Origin: Polytrichum commune
Taxonomy: Eukaryota; Streptophyta; Polytrichopsida; Polytrichales; Polytrichaceae
Direction of reading: 5' to 3'
Assembly (NCBI GenBank): GCA_950295325.1
Contig: OX485808.1
Location: 6,576,501 to 6,640,500, forward strand
Length of the DNA: 64,000 bases
Under the pieces are notes generated by a model. That model did not search any database. It had not been told where the DNA came from and saw only the letters and a program-made list of their open reading frames with translations. Made by a program: the position numbers and the translations under genes. Shown one piece after another: positions 37,111 through 49,080 of the stretch; position 1 is the stretch's first letter; every line of letters begins with the position of its first letter.

Positions 37111-40100
37111 TACTGTGGAATTCATGCTCTACATTTTGTAAAAGGTTCCATTACCATGTAATCAACATGGTATATGTAGATCTAGAAACAAGCCTTCATA
37201 TATCATTGTAGCTTGAATGTTAGTAAATGGAACTCAAAAATAACTACAGTTACCTACATATATTGAAAGTTCATAAAATCCCTATATCAACTATGTACTA
37301 ACATCACATCCTAATTATATATAATTGACTATTATTGCTCAACAATAGTTACAACCCTATATGATTTGGGTATGATGCACATGACCTTGTTGTAATTCAA
37401 AATTCCAGCCACATACATGAAGGTGTTCGCCCTCATGTAGTCAAGTTTGCATATAGATACATGAATACATGATCTCACGGAGGTGATTATCGGAATTTTA
37501 GAAAACCACATGAGATAAAAAAAAGTCAATTTAATTCATTTAGGGTAAAATTTATAATTTCGATAGATCTACCATAGCATTGGTTCTATTTCCCTGACAT
37601 GATTATATGTAAAATAAGGTGGTGGATAATTCCTTCAATTTAGTAATCAATAGAATTATAAAATAAAATAAAATAAAAACACACACACACACACACACAC
37701 AATCATAGACATAGAATCTCACTAAAATTGTGTAGTAGGATCAATAGAATAATTATGGGTTTGACTACTTGAATAAATAAGTGTCTAGTTTGTGTCCAAA
37801 TTTGAATCAAGTGCGTTAATATGGAGGGAATGTTGTGGGATTTTCTTTAAGGGAAGGAATGTATTGGTGCTCCTCAACAACCGTTGGGTTTTGCAATGGC
37901 ATTGAACATGTGGGACCTCGCTAGATGCTCATAACTTGACAACTTCCACCGTCACCCTCAACCGCTTCCTACGATTGGTTTTGGTTTTGTCACAACCTTA
38001 GTCCTCAATCGTCAAGCTCACACTTTTCTAAGTATTTTCTACGGTTTCTTTCATGCGGATTGATGGTGCAAAGTGGCCACTTCCTTTGCAATGTTTTTCG
38101 CATGTATTTGGTTTAGGGTTTAGGTTGTAAATGCTTGTTACAAGGTTTGAATGGGAATATAGTTGAATATGTTTGTGAACACAATTAAAGTACATGCTTT
38201 TAATTTTTGTAGTTAGCTTTCTTGTATTTGAAAGCAACATTGTTTTCTTGGAGTACATACTTATGCAAAATTTAATGTCTTGTCACATCTCATTGTATTT
38301 CTTGTTTTGTTTTATCCATGCTTACAACTTGTCTATTTCAACTTGTATATTTTGTTATCTCCATGTTTATTGGTAACCCTTTAACTACTATCCAAGTGCT
38401 ATTGGTTGTGTTTTGAATGATACTTTGAATGGTTTAGGATTAGTATTACTAATTGAAACCAAATGAATGACAATTTGAATGATATGGAATGTTTGTTGCT
38501 CACATAGTCAGTTTTGCAATGCTAGAGTATAACATCCACTATTTGGCACTTATACGATTTATTAAAAAAAATTATGCCAAAAATTAGACTCTCTAAAAAA
38601 TTAAAAATAAATATAGGGTGCTAAAAATTCCGTCAAAGTAGTTTTTTTTATCTACAAATAGGGAGGGAAAAATATCGAGAGGTGCATAAATATCCCCCCA
38701 TTAAATACCCCAATATTGTACATGGTTATGAAACGTAAGGGGGTGTGATCGCCATGAGTACATGATACACATATGTTTGTAGTATAACAGATTGGCATCT
38801 CTTCCCCACCGTGGCATACTTTGTAAGTGTTTACTCTCCCATTTGTTCTTATACTTTGTAGTACGTGCATTTGGATTATGCCAAATTTTTGGAGTTGGAA
38901 CCAACATCTTCTAGATTAAATATGCTATCCCAAGGTTTGCTTATAAATTAAACACCTCATCCCCAATTCACTTTCAATTTGAAATTTAGGAAATTGTTAA
39001 AGACTAATTCATCCATAAGATGTAGCTCATGAGATTTTGACCATACAACATGTGTCATAGAAGCTAGGGAAATGATAGAATTTGGATTTACCAACAAATA
39101 ATCGTTTAAGTCACAAAGTGAGCACAAATACTACCAATTTTTTTTTGAAAATCTTTAAGATTGTAATTTGTACATCTACCTCTACTTCAAGATTCTCAAT
39201 AACCACTTCATTTGTAGATAACAACAAATTATAATAAACATTAACTCCCCCTTACATATATTTTGTATATCAACTAGAGCGTGCTATGAATTTACATCTC
39301 TTACACCGTCAAAATAATGATAGGATCAATGAAATTGGCCAAAAATGGTGTTATGTATTGTAATCAGGTGCAGTCAGATCAAGTTCATGCACATAATACT
39401 CCCTTAATGCATATGTATATCACAACACATATTAGTTGTCCTCTCTAAGAACCTACCAACAATATGTGACCAAGCAGGCCGCAATCTCAATTCTTTGAAA
39501 GATTGTGGTAGTTTTCCTTTGTAGCCGCGCTTAAATACAACCACCAACATAGAGTGACATGATATAATGTTTCAACATCCTTCATTGTATTGTGTACATC
39601 TAATCCCTTTGCAAGGTTTTGAAACTCTAGCAACAATTGTATGTGTTTTTGGGTGATGTTGTTGATGTTGGCAAACACCTTGAAGACTACTTATATTCAG
39701 GATCCTCTATGACTACAATGTAGACATTAGATTTGTAAAAAATTTATGTTGCAATCCACTTTGCATGGGCATTGTCCAACAAGGATACCTAAAGTTTCAC
39801 ATAACGCACACCAATCTTAGTCATTAATATCTCATGGAGGGTTTCTAGATTATGGTTGCATTGTGACATCTTCGGATCACGTATCACAACAATCAATCAT
39901 CCGTATTATATTTTATTTGCTATTGCACCCAAGGCAAAGATTATGGTTTATCCTTCAAATGTTGGCCATTGGCACATCCTTCAATTGCTCGAACTTGAAA
40001 CTAACCAAGTTTTATACACAGTATATTAGACAAGCCAACAAAATAAATAGATGAAAAATTTGAATCTTGGTGCCACTAGCAAGATGTCTTTGAGAAGCTT

Positions 40101-40384
40101 GTAATTGCTTCAACCAAGTGTGCATTATCATTTATATGGTGCATGATTTGACATAGTACGGTTAAGAACACGCTCTAGTTCTCCCAAATGCCGATAGAGC
40201 AACCTGAGGCACTATGCTTGTGACAATAGCAATCAATTAGGAGTTGTGTGATGGCAGAATTCATTAATTTACATGTGCTAGATGCCGAGTGTTCATTGAG
40301 CTTCTGAATTTAAAAATGGACGACTGAAAATTTTGATCAAGTAGATCTTGTCATCACTTAAATATTACGTCTGTTCTCTTGCAG
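37111..40384. other. Unassigned AT-rich stretch with an (AC)n microsatellite
   Basis: (AC)11 lies at 37679-37700. The rest is AT-rich with only short open frames. I looked for the missing 5' exons of the callose synthase fragment here and found none. Confidence 0.5.
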
Positions 40385-43362
40385 GTGAAAGAAGCAATGA
40401 GGATATTAAGGCACCCACCTATTTTAAACAACCTCATTGTGCCACCGGATCTGGATATCAGAAATTTCAGATTGGATTTGCTGGACTGGATTGGACAATC
40501 GTTTGGTTTTCAGGTAATTTTGCTCCTCATATTTGCAGAAATTCTATCTCGTAAATTAGGCTTGAGTTTGAGTTTCGTACATGAGGGTTCAATCGACTCA
40601 CTAAAAACTAGATGCCACGACCACTGACAGGAGTACCCTAAAGTGTCAGGTGTTACTCTGTGACTAGACACCATTGAATTAAGTGTTCGACATTCTAGGT
40701 TTGAAGTTGGAGTATAGTCAGTAATCGATAGCTTTCCGTGCAACAGTCAGATTTTGATGTAGTTCGGTTCAAATTGTAATCATCTTCATAAAGTAATAGA
40801 AATATCAGTGAGGTACAGGTAGAAAACTTAGACTGCCACCAAGAAACAGACAAACACATTCTGCTGGGAAATTTTACATGTCACTTATTTCTTGAATTAA
40901 TGTTTCTTCCTGCTTAACAGGCAGACAACGTAAGGAATCAGCGGGAACACCTTATTCTCCTCCTTGCTAATGGAATGATGCAGTTAGAGAGCCATCCGTC
41001 ACCCCCGAATTCTGAAAAGGTGCATACTGCTGCAAATTGTCTTGGTCGTGATTCGAGAGGATTGAAAATGTTTGGGGCGTGGTACATGTACGCCTTCTTA
41101 TGTGTCCAGAAATATCGAAGGTTTTTACTGGGATGTCAATAATCTATGTTTCTTGAGGTCCCTCTTTCTCGCAAGAGCACAGCTATGACTTTTTGACACT
41201 ACCATTTGGCTCATTGTGTCCTACAACCTAAATGAAGGAGCAGGTTGGTTATGATTCAATCATTCAGTTTCAGAATCTTTTGTTTGTTCTCGTTATGGTT
41301 ACAGTGCACTTGTGGGCACTTAAGCCATTAGAGGTTTCTATACTTGGTATGTGACTGAGTTTTGGAACATTCCAGTAAGTTTGTTCAGCAACTTTCAGCA
41401 AAACAACCTGGAAATTTATTGGAAGGGATTGAGGGCATAAGTTTCAGGTTTTTTCAATTGATTTTCTGTCTCGTCTGCAGCTGCGAGCTGATGTAATAAA
41501 AAATATTCGTAAGAAGGTGACAGGAAATTATGTCACTTGGTGCAGATTTATTGGTGTTGGAAGCCACCTAAGGTAATGTCGTCTTCCATATTCCTTTTTC
41601 AGGCACAGAGGCAACATATATTGCTTTGCAGTACTATTTGGAGAGTGGTTTCATGAATTTGCAAGCATTGAAAAGAGAAATGTTGTGCTTGTTACCTACA
41701 TATCACGAGGGTACCACAATTATGTGATCCTAGGAGCAGTAGTGCTTGTGAGTGTCGTATTGAAGCATCTTTCTGCATTTTGGGGCACTCTTAGACACAA
41801 ATGGTACTTCATTCCGAGTGGTGAAATTTATTGTTGTGTTGAAGGCTGCCTGAGGGAAAGCATGCACCACTTGATCCGTGGCGGGAGCGTCGGGAGCTGG
41901 CTTAAACAAGTTTGTTCCTCTTAATATGGGGAGAAGCAGCCAATTTAAGGTTTATGCCTGAGTGTCTGTGCTTCATCTATCACAATGTCATGGCCTTCTG
42001 CTTCTCATAGTATATCTCTTCTCTACTGTAATTCTATTAACCTCTTTTTGAAGTGTTTATAAGCTTCAGAATTAACCGCTTGCTTCAGCAGGATTTGGAT
42101 ACGATCTTATTTTGGGAGACAATTTAGGAAAAATAGGTCTTTGTTGATGATGTGTAACATTCAATTACTGCAAGAATAGAAGGATTCGTTCAAGATTCAC
42201 TTTCATTGTAATCTCCTTTGCTGTTAAGATTTGCATCTGCAATCTGGTATTTGCTCAGAATATCCGATCCACTCTATGTGATCAAACTTGCAACTCTGAA
42301 GTTGACACTGTACCACTTTCTATGGATGCAATTTGTTCAGTGAAGGTGTGGTGAATCCTTGTTGTATTGGTTTACAAGTCCAACGAGGTGAAATTCTTGT
42401 GTCTGACGCAACAATGCTGTTTTGCATGATGTGGGCTTTGTGTCTTGGTGGATATACGACGAGGATGAACTTTTATATTTACTTATTTCGCCATCGTCTC
42501 TGTCAATGAGTTCAAGAGCCATTCGAAAGTACCCGTAGCCCCTTTGAAGCAAATATTCGTCATCGTTCCCAAATTTTACAGAAAGTACGTCGCGCTCTCA
42601 CCTCCTTCTCTACTTCATTCCATATGTGATGATGTCTATTCTAGACTGACTTCTTGACCTTGTGGTTCTCTGTCCAGATGCTCGCAGAGATGAATATCGC
42701 ACTAGACAGGAATTGGAGAAGAAAAATTTATCCTGCCTGCTACCGCACAACCCAATGGCTTTCTGACTTTGGTTGTTGTCCCTCTTTATAATATTATCAA
42801 AGCGGTACGGTTCTGGTTTTTCCTTTGTATGGGATCTTCGGTTCCTAAGTTGATCGATACATATTCCCTGAATCTTTCAATACGCAAGTAAGTTGAATAA
42901 TATTAGGTTGAAGTGCACTTCTTAAGCTGCATCGCAGTTCGTTTCGTGATAAAGCTTTTAGGCGGCTTTGCAGATTTTATTTTTAATTTAATGCTATGAC
43001 AATTTCAGGAGGCGGACTCAAATAATGGTGGAAAAGCTCCTCATTCTTCATGGAGGAACTATGATGACTTGAATGAGTACTTCTGGTACTTTCCTATCTG
43101 GCTATTATTTAAATATGACCTAGGACATGATTAGGAGAATACCGCAAATCAAATTCATGACAATGAATAAACTTTCTACATACATATATGTATATCCACA
43201 TATTTTCAGCCTCTGTTATCTTGATACCCTCTTGGTTTGAGAGTTTCGTGTAAGGAACGTGACCATTACTGGAGTGGTTTGCAGGACTTCGCGTTGTTTC
43301 ACACAGCTGAAATGGCCTCCGAGAGAGGGTTCTAACTTCCTTGTCGAGCCGAAAAAAGAGAG
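40385..43362 (+). pseudogene. Callose synthase (glucan synthase-like) N-terminal fragment, broken
   Basis: Callose synthases are large plasma-membrane enzymes making beta-1,3-glucan. Exons I read: 40385-40513 (LDWIGQSFGFQ), 40921-41019 (NQREHLILLLANG), 41481-41572, 41603-41630, 41911-41986 (LLIWGEAANLRFMPECLC), 42678-42804 (MLAEMNIALDR then PNGFLTLVVVPLYNIIKA), 43009-43085 (SSWRNYDDLNEYFW), 43285-43362 (FTQLKWPPREGSNF). These are family hallmarks of the region before the first membrane segments. Most junctions are in phase, but the 41630/41911 junction is off by one base and the exon at 42678 needs a one-base frame change near 42712. The earlier N-terminal exons are absent, and so is the expected following block, usually GKTGFVEQRSFW, as are all membrane and catalytic parts. 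I infer a truncated, decaying copy. Confidence 0.8.
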
Positions 43363-43859
43363 GTTATCTTGTAAGTTCTGCTCTGCATCTGGTACTCCAT
43401 TGATCACATGTTTTCTGTTTGTGTACTTGAGAGAATGAGGTGATCCAGTTTTCCTAACCGCAAGATTGGTTATCAAGTTCTACATGGTATGACTCCAGCT
43501 TCAGGAATTATCTTCATCTATCTAGTGGTCATCTATCTATTGTTGTGTTCATCAATCTAGTGGTCACAAGGTGATCCTGATGACTGTTAAGCGTAAGATA
43601 GACTTCAATTCTTTCATGGCACAATAGTATCAATAGAGTTAACTTAGTGTTATCATAAAGTACATGATTGACATATGCATGTACAGGGCTCAACGGCTCA
43701 TCATCTTAATACTGATATCTAGGATGTTGGTAGATGTCGGAATTGTTAAGTGTTATTTCTATAAATGTTATTAATCATCGGTATGAATTCTATAAGTGTT
43801 ACTTGTTATAATTCTATACATGTTATTTTTTTGCTACTCCCGACTTGTAACATTTATAG
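43363..43859. other. Unassigned stretch after the callose synthase fragment
   Basis: No further callose synthase exon is visible. There are short local duplications around ATCTATCTAGTGGTCATCTA (43515-43565). No other feature is supported. Confidence 0.5.
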
Positions 43860-44150
43860 AGTCCTAACTGTATGGGGTTCGGTGAGGATCACAAAACAAA
43901 CATCATGAAGACACATGTTCAAAACAAATTGGACTATGTCTTTAAATATTAAATACTACTCTACACTCAATAACTCTTGCAATTGGCAATACATATGTAA
44001 CTGATTAAGAAATCAACAAACATGCAATTACGGCTTTTGCAAACATTTCATTGTAGATTTGGTAATGTAGCACAAGTTTGTTGTGTAAATAAATTGGAAG
44101 AACTTGGAGAATATAAAAAACAAATCAAATAACACCCACACATCTTAACG
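43860..44150. repeat. Dispersed repeat, family C/E, inverted copy
   Basis: The reverse complement matches 33840-34140, including TGTGTGGGTGTTATT, CATGTTTGTTGATTTCTTA and TATTGAGTGTAGAGTAGT. The two copies are about 10 kb apart in opposite orientation. Confidence 0.65.
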
Positions 44151-44210
44151 TCTATAATATGAAGCTGGAGGGGCCTTCTGGATGGTTGCAATAAGTCAAA
44201 CCAAGTTGCC

Positions 44211-44960
44211 AGACTCAAGACATTGGTAATATGATCGGACTAACTTTTGGCTTCAAAAATTCGCATTAATTTCAATCCAAGGACTAAAATCATTTTAAAA
44301 ATTGCAGTCCTCTTGATTTCTATCTTCCTACACTGGAAGTAATTGCACCGCCTCATAATTCTCCGAATTTGGCACAAAATCTCTTAAGTGATCGGTTATG
44401 GGGGCCTCTACTCTAGATCTCATCTATGTCGGTAGTACATGACCCTAGTGAGCTATTAAATGGACTTGGTCGACTTTGGATGCCTTGACCTTAACTACAA
44501 TATTTAGTGTAGTGTTGCTTTGCATTTTCACCCTCCCCCATAAGTAGGTGTCATGAAACTTCACCCCTTGAGAATTTGGTGGGGTTGTCCCCATTGATCA
44601 AAAGGCCATTCCTACTTTCATCCAATCTATGTATAGTAGAAGTATCTATTTCCGACCAGGACCCCATCGTCAATCTACAGGGTGCCATAATTCCAAACAT
44701 GTTGGCACTTAGTTTTGATCAAGCCATAACCAATAATGCCATGACACATGTCTTGGTTTTGAGTGCCAGAGTGAGGAGGAATGAGCGGCTTGAATGAGCG
44801 GTTATGGTAGACTCCAGACATTGCTAATATGTTCAAGCTAGTTTTTGGTTTCAAAAATCCACAGTATTTTCAATCTAAGGAATATAATTACCAATTTTTT
44901 TTGCACCGCCTTATACTTCTCTAGAATCTCTTAAGTGATCGGTTATGGGTGCATCTACTC
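44211..44960. repeat. Two direct repeats of about 150-200 bp
   Basis: 44211-44411 and 44809-44960 share AGACTC(A/C)AGACATTG, TTTTGG(C/T)TTCAAAAAT, TGCACCGCCT and CTCTTAAGTGATCGGTTATGG in the same order. Between them lies a family A end at about 44497-44516 (AATATTTAGTGTAGTG) whose flank, 44517-44600, matches the inverse of 61850-61927. Confidence 0.7.
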
Positions 44961-46700
44961 AAGAAACCTTCATCCATGTGACTTTAATTCACTTGCATGC
45001 AATTTATACATTCTTTGGAGAGAGGGATAGACAAATTTGTTTTAAAAGTCTTGAACCTTTGCTTGAATATCAATAGGCTTTTGAAACTTAGTACATCGAT
45101 GTCAGATAAAGGATTGATCCTTGTAAAATTGGATCTACCCTAACTTGTGAGTGTTGGTAGGATTCTTAAGTATTAATTGGGGTATGATTCCTCTAACCAT
45201 TGTCCTAGTTTCACTCGAGCTGAGTTGCGAACATTACCTTTCATTGAATTCTGTTAAACTTGTGAACTAAGTTGTAGAACCAAAGTAAAATTGTCTATAA
45301 ACTGTTTTTGAAAACTTTGTTATTTTTAGTTACAAAGAGGGTGAGTCAGTTTGTGATTGAATTTGACTATTGAGACGATTCTCGAGAGGAATTCATGTTG
45401 TGCATTGACAATTGTCAGTTGAAGGAATGAGTAGATGTCACAAAGTTAGTTTTGGTTGGTCCATTGTCTTCCACACTTGGCGATTGATGCTCTTAGGTAA
45501 TTGTTACGTGTGTGTCTATGATTGATTAACACCCATTGAGTTGGAAGGTTTAATTTTGTGTTGGGATGCATATGTAGTCAATGGTTTGTAGTGAGTACAA
45601 GAGTCTAAAGTCGTGTTCATTGATTGCTATGATTGGGATTGAATAAGCCCAAAGAACTATCGCCTTTTGTTGAAAGGGATGCGGGATTTCCCCTTGTTGA
45701 TGGGTCGATATAGTTATATTGTTCATATGAATTGCATAATTATGAAACCAAGTTGATTGACTGCCATGAGTAAATTAGATTGATATTAGAATTGGGATTG
45801 AATTGAGTAGGGAGGATTAAAGGAGATCAAAGAAGATCAAATGAAAATTTAGTCTCCATTCCATCATGCTAGTAATGATGAGGAAGTATTGCTTGATAGT
45901 CTTCTTGAATAAAGGTAGGATTCCTTCATAGACTATTGACAATATGTGTTTGAGAAGTATTTATTTGAAGGTATTATAATTTACGTTGAGCGAATTGTCG
46001 CTACAATATATAGAGATTCATTCTAAATCCAAGGCTAAAGAATCTTGAAACTAGATTGCTCTAGAAGTTGAAGGGGCCATAGTCTTATTCAAGTAGGCAT
46101 ACCATGTTTGGGTCCGGCAACCTTTGGTAGGCCTGGCAACTAAAAGGACAACTTGAGAAGCCCATTGGTTATGGAGAGTAAGTAACAAATGAAAGATACC
46201 ACAACATTATAAGAAAGTTTCATATTGGAAGTTGGATTCATATATATGACTACATACTAATACATGTACCTTTGTTGCATATGATTTCATATTGATTTTT
46301 TTTAGCAGATAAAATTTGGTATGCAAATGAATTATATGAGCCCATAGATAAATTCACCACCCAAAGATTTGGCTCATAAAATTAAGAAAAGAAAGTTAAT
46401 TGATGTGTCTAAGACTAATCATGATAAATCAAAGAGTCAGTTGATTGTCTTTTAACCTGGGTGGTGTGTTGGATTATAGCGATGTTTGAAAAACATGTGT
46501 GGATGTTGTGACTGCAACTCAACAAAAAATTGGTTTGACAACAAACTCATTTATAATAAAGGATTAAACAAGGAATATTGTGCACCCTATGGGGGAAACT
46601 ATATTAACATTTCAAGTTACATTCAACATTATTAATCATTTCCAGGCAATTGACTACACCAAAGTGCCCTCGACTTTGGTAAGGAGACCAAAATGGGATG
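44961..46700. other. Unassigned stretch, possibly old retroelement
   Basis: Open frames are short. The text at 45800-46150 has coding-like composition but is interrupted by stops and matches no family I can name. Confidence 0.35.
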
Positions 46701-46710
46701 CTTTATGTAG

Positions 46711-46825
46711 ACATAAACCAACTCACTATTCACTCTAAGTTGATGGATGCTCACATAAGCTCCATCAACTTAGAGAGGTGCATGCATAGGAAGTGAACTT
46801 CCAACTCTGTGAGATGGACTCTTAT
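46711..46825. repeat. Short palindromic repeat, copy 1
   Basis: It matches 56052-56162 at high identity. It contains an internal palindrome: CTCTAAGTTGATGG and CCATCAACTTAGAG. Probably a small foldback element. Confidence 0.75.
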
Positions 46826-48630
46826 CAATGAATGTGCTTATGTTTGCGCACCACATAAGGTCCAAGTCAAATGAACCACTACTGGTCTATTGATTGGGTA
46901 ATGACAGTAAGGTGTGCAATAGTCACAAATGCATGTACTGAAGTCGAGACACACCTCAGGAGCTCGTTTATGAGGCTTGTTACTTATGCCTTTAATAGAA
47001 GCATGCAATCTCAGACAACACATAGCCAAATAGTATGCATGTTGTGATCTTCAAGTTTTGAGTTTGATGGTTAATTTCTTCATTTGTATTTGCTAGACAG
47101 ACATGGGTGTTCTTCAAATTCATCAAGAAGCCCCTTAAAAATGTCATTATTAACACGTTTTGTAATATCCCAATCAAAATGCAAAGGAAGTGTCTTGATG
47201 GAGATGTTACATTGGAAAGAAAAGAAAGACCATTGTCAATAGGATACATTGGGCCTTAATTATTTCGAGTACGTTTCTTCCACACATGTTGCTTCTATCT
47301 CCTCGCCATAGAATCATGTTCACTATCATTGTCATTCTAGAACATTCATAAACACCCTTTTTGGCATATTCCAGAAGCATTATTTTGGGCATGTTCTAAA
47401 ACTATAGTTTGTACTTAAAGTTATCAAAACCCTACTAACCTTGAATTTCCCCGTTCATGAAACTTTATGATGGATTTGAACATATGGATGTTTCCCCAAA
47501 AATTGACATGACATATGGGTGTTTCCCAAGAATGTCATGAGATGACGCATACACTTAAGTGATGGGAACAAGTCATGTACCAACATGAGATGCACACACA
47601 TCAGTTCAAGCTGGAGGTTGCTATCATAAAAAATCATGAGTCTGATGGCGTGACATGATTGAAAGACAACCAAACACTTACTGAAAAATTACTAGCCGTG
47701 ATTGAACCAACTTGCATGTTTGTATCCCATTGTGCTCTATGTGTTGATTGTGAGAAGAAAGTTAGTCTTATAAACTATAATGTAGAGGAAGAGTCTAGAC
47801 TCTTCAAAAGAAATTGGATTGACTTCCATACTTGGTTGTAGCTCTTGGGCAATTCTGAGTCTTTATGGAGTGGGATATCCATGTATGCATGTTCCAAGGC
47901 CTCATGTTGTGCCACAAAATGTTCCCGTCCTAAATTTGTAGTCAACTTATCTCCAATTGCCACAAAATCAATCATACTTTATTGTCCAATTACACATGGA
48001 CCCATTGATGGTGGTAGTTGGTGACCTTGTTGCCCTGATGCAAGACGAACATCTTGTGATTGTTGACTGTAGTCGGCAAGTGGACCCACATTTCTTGACC
48101 TGTAAGGTAGATTTGCAATATGAATTGTCATCTTCTTTGTGTCCCTGCATCACACACCGAGGTTTTAATTCTTTTGTTGGCTCAAATTGTCTTATCTTCT
48201 TATACGCCCTTCACCACTGCCATATTTTTGTTTGATGAAGCTTGACAAAAACACATCTAAATATAGATATAAGGGAAACATTCAAAACAAATATTTTGTC
48301 TCATTCATTGATATTGTGATATATTTGATAGTTTTGAATACATAACTAGATTTTGTAACTTTCAATTTGGTGATTTTTTATTTTCTTCTGATTGACCTAG
48401 TTACTAGAACTGCCGTTATGAGCTTATATCTCACCAATGTGGATATTACTTGAGTTCATGGGTGGGCTATTTTCAAAATCAAGATACTTTAGTTGATTTC
48501 TACTTTCCTCACTGAAATGAGTAAAGTCTATCATTAGGGTCCAACACATCCACTGGAAATTCATAAGAAAAGGCTTATGTCTTGAGTCAATTATGTTACC
48601 AAAGTTGAGTGATAGATGTTCCTTCTTTAC
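46826..48630. other. Unassigned stretch downstream of the LRR tail
   Basis: A minus-strand frame at 47975-47775 has an ordinary, coding-like composition (FVAIGDKLTTNLGREHFVAQ) but no family I recognise and no clear splice partners. It may be an exon remnant. No other feature is supported. Confidence 0.35.
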
Positions 48631-49080
48631 TTAAGATTTGGGGGTCAGTAGCCCACACAAATCCAGTTGTATGTGTTTTGTTTTCAAATGGACGGTTGTC
48701 AAAAAAGTCGAGTTCTCCAATCTCACCGGTAGTAATTTGAAGCTCCCACGCCATGAAAAATTACGGGTTGACAAGGAAGTCAAGTTCCGGAACCCTCCGA
48801 TAATGTTGTCATGGTCTGACTCTGACAAATTGAGCGTTGTCAGTGAAATGAAATACCCAATTCCCTCCGTTAATGTTGTCAGGTACGAACACTGGGACGA
48901 ATCCAGGGTTGTCAACGATGTCAAGTTCTCCAATACCTCCAATAATGTTGTCATGCTTGAACACTAGCCCAAATCAAGCATTGTCAAAGAAGTCAAGTTC
49001 CCCAATGCCTTTGGTAATGTTGTCATGCTCTCACAATGGGACAAATCGAGGGTTGTCAAAGAAGTCAACTTCCTCAACCC
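48631..49080 (-). pseudogene. Decaying LRR tail beyond the stop codon
   Basis: The LRR reading frame of the immune-receptor gene continues past its TAG (49083-49081) for about six more 24-residue units in the same frame, interrupted by a second TAG at 48966-48964. The first stop stands where the repeat has GAG (Glu), a one-base change. The units become less regular toward 48631. So the array was once longer, and this part has lost selection. Confidence 0.85.
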
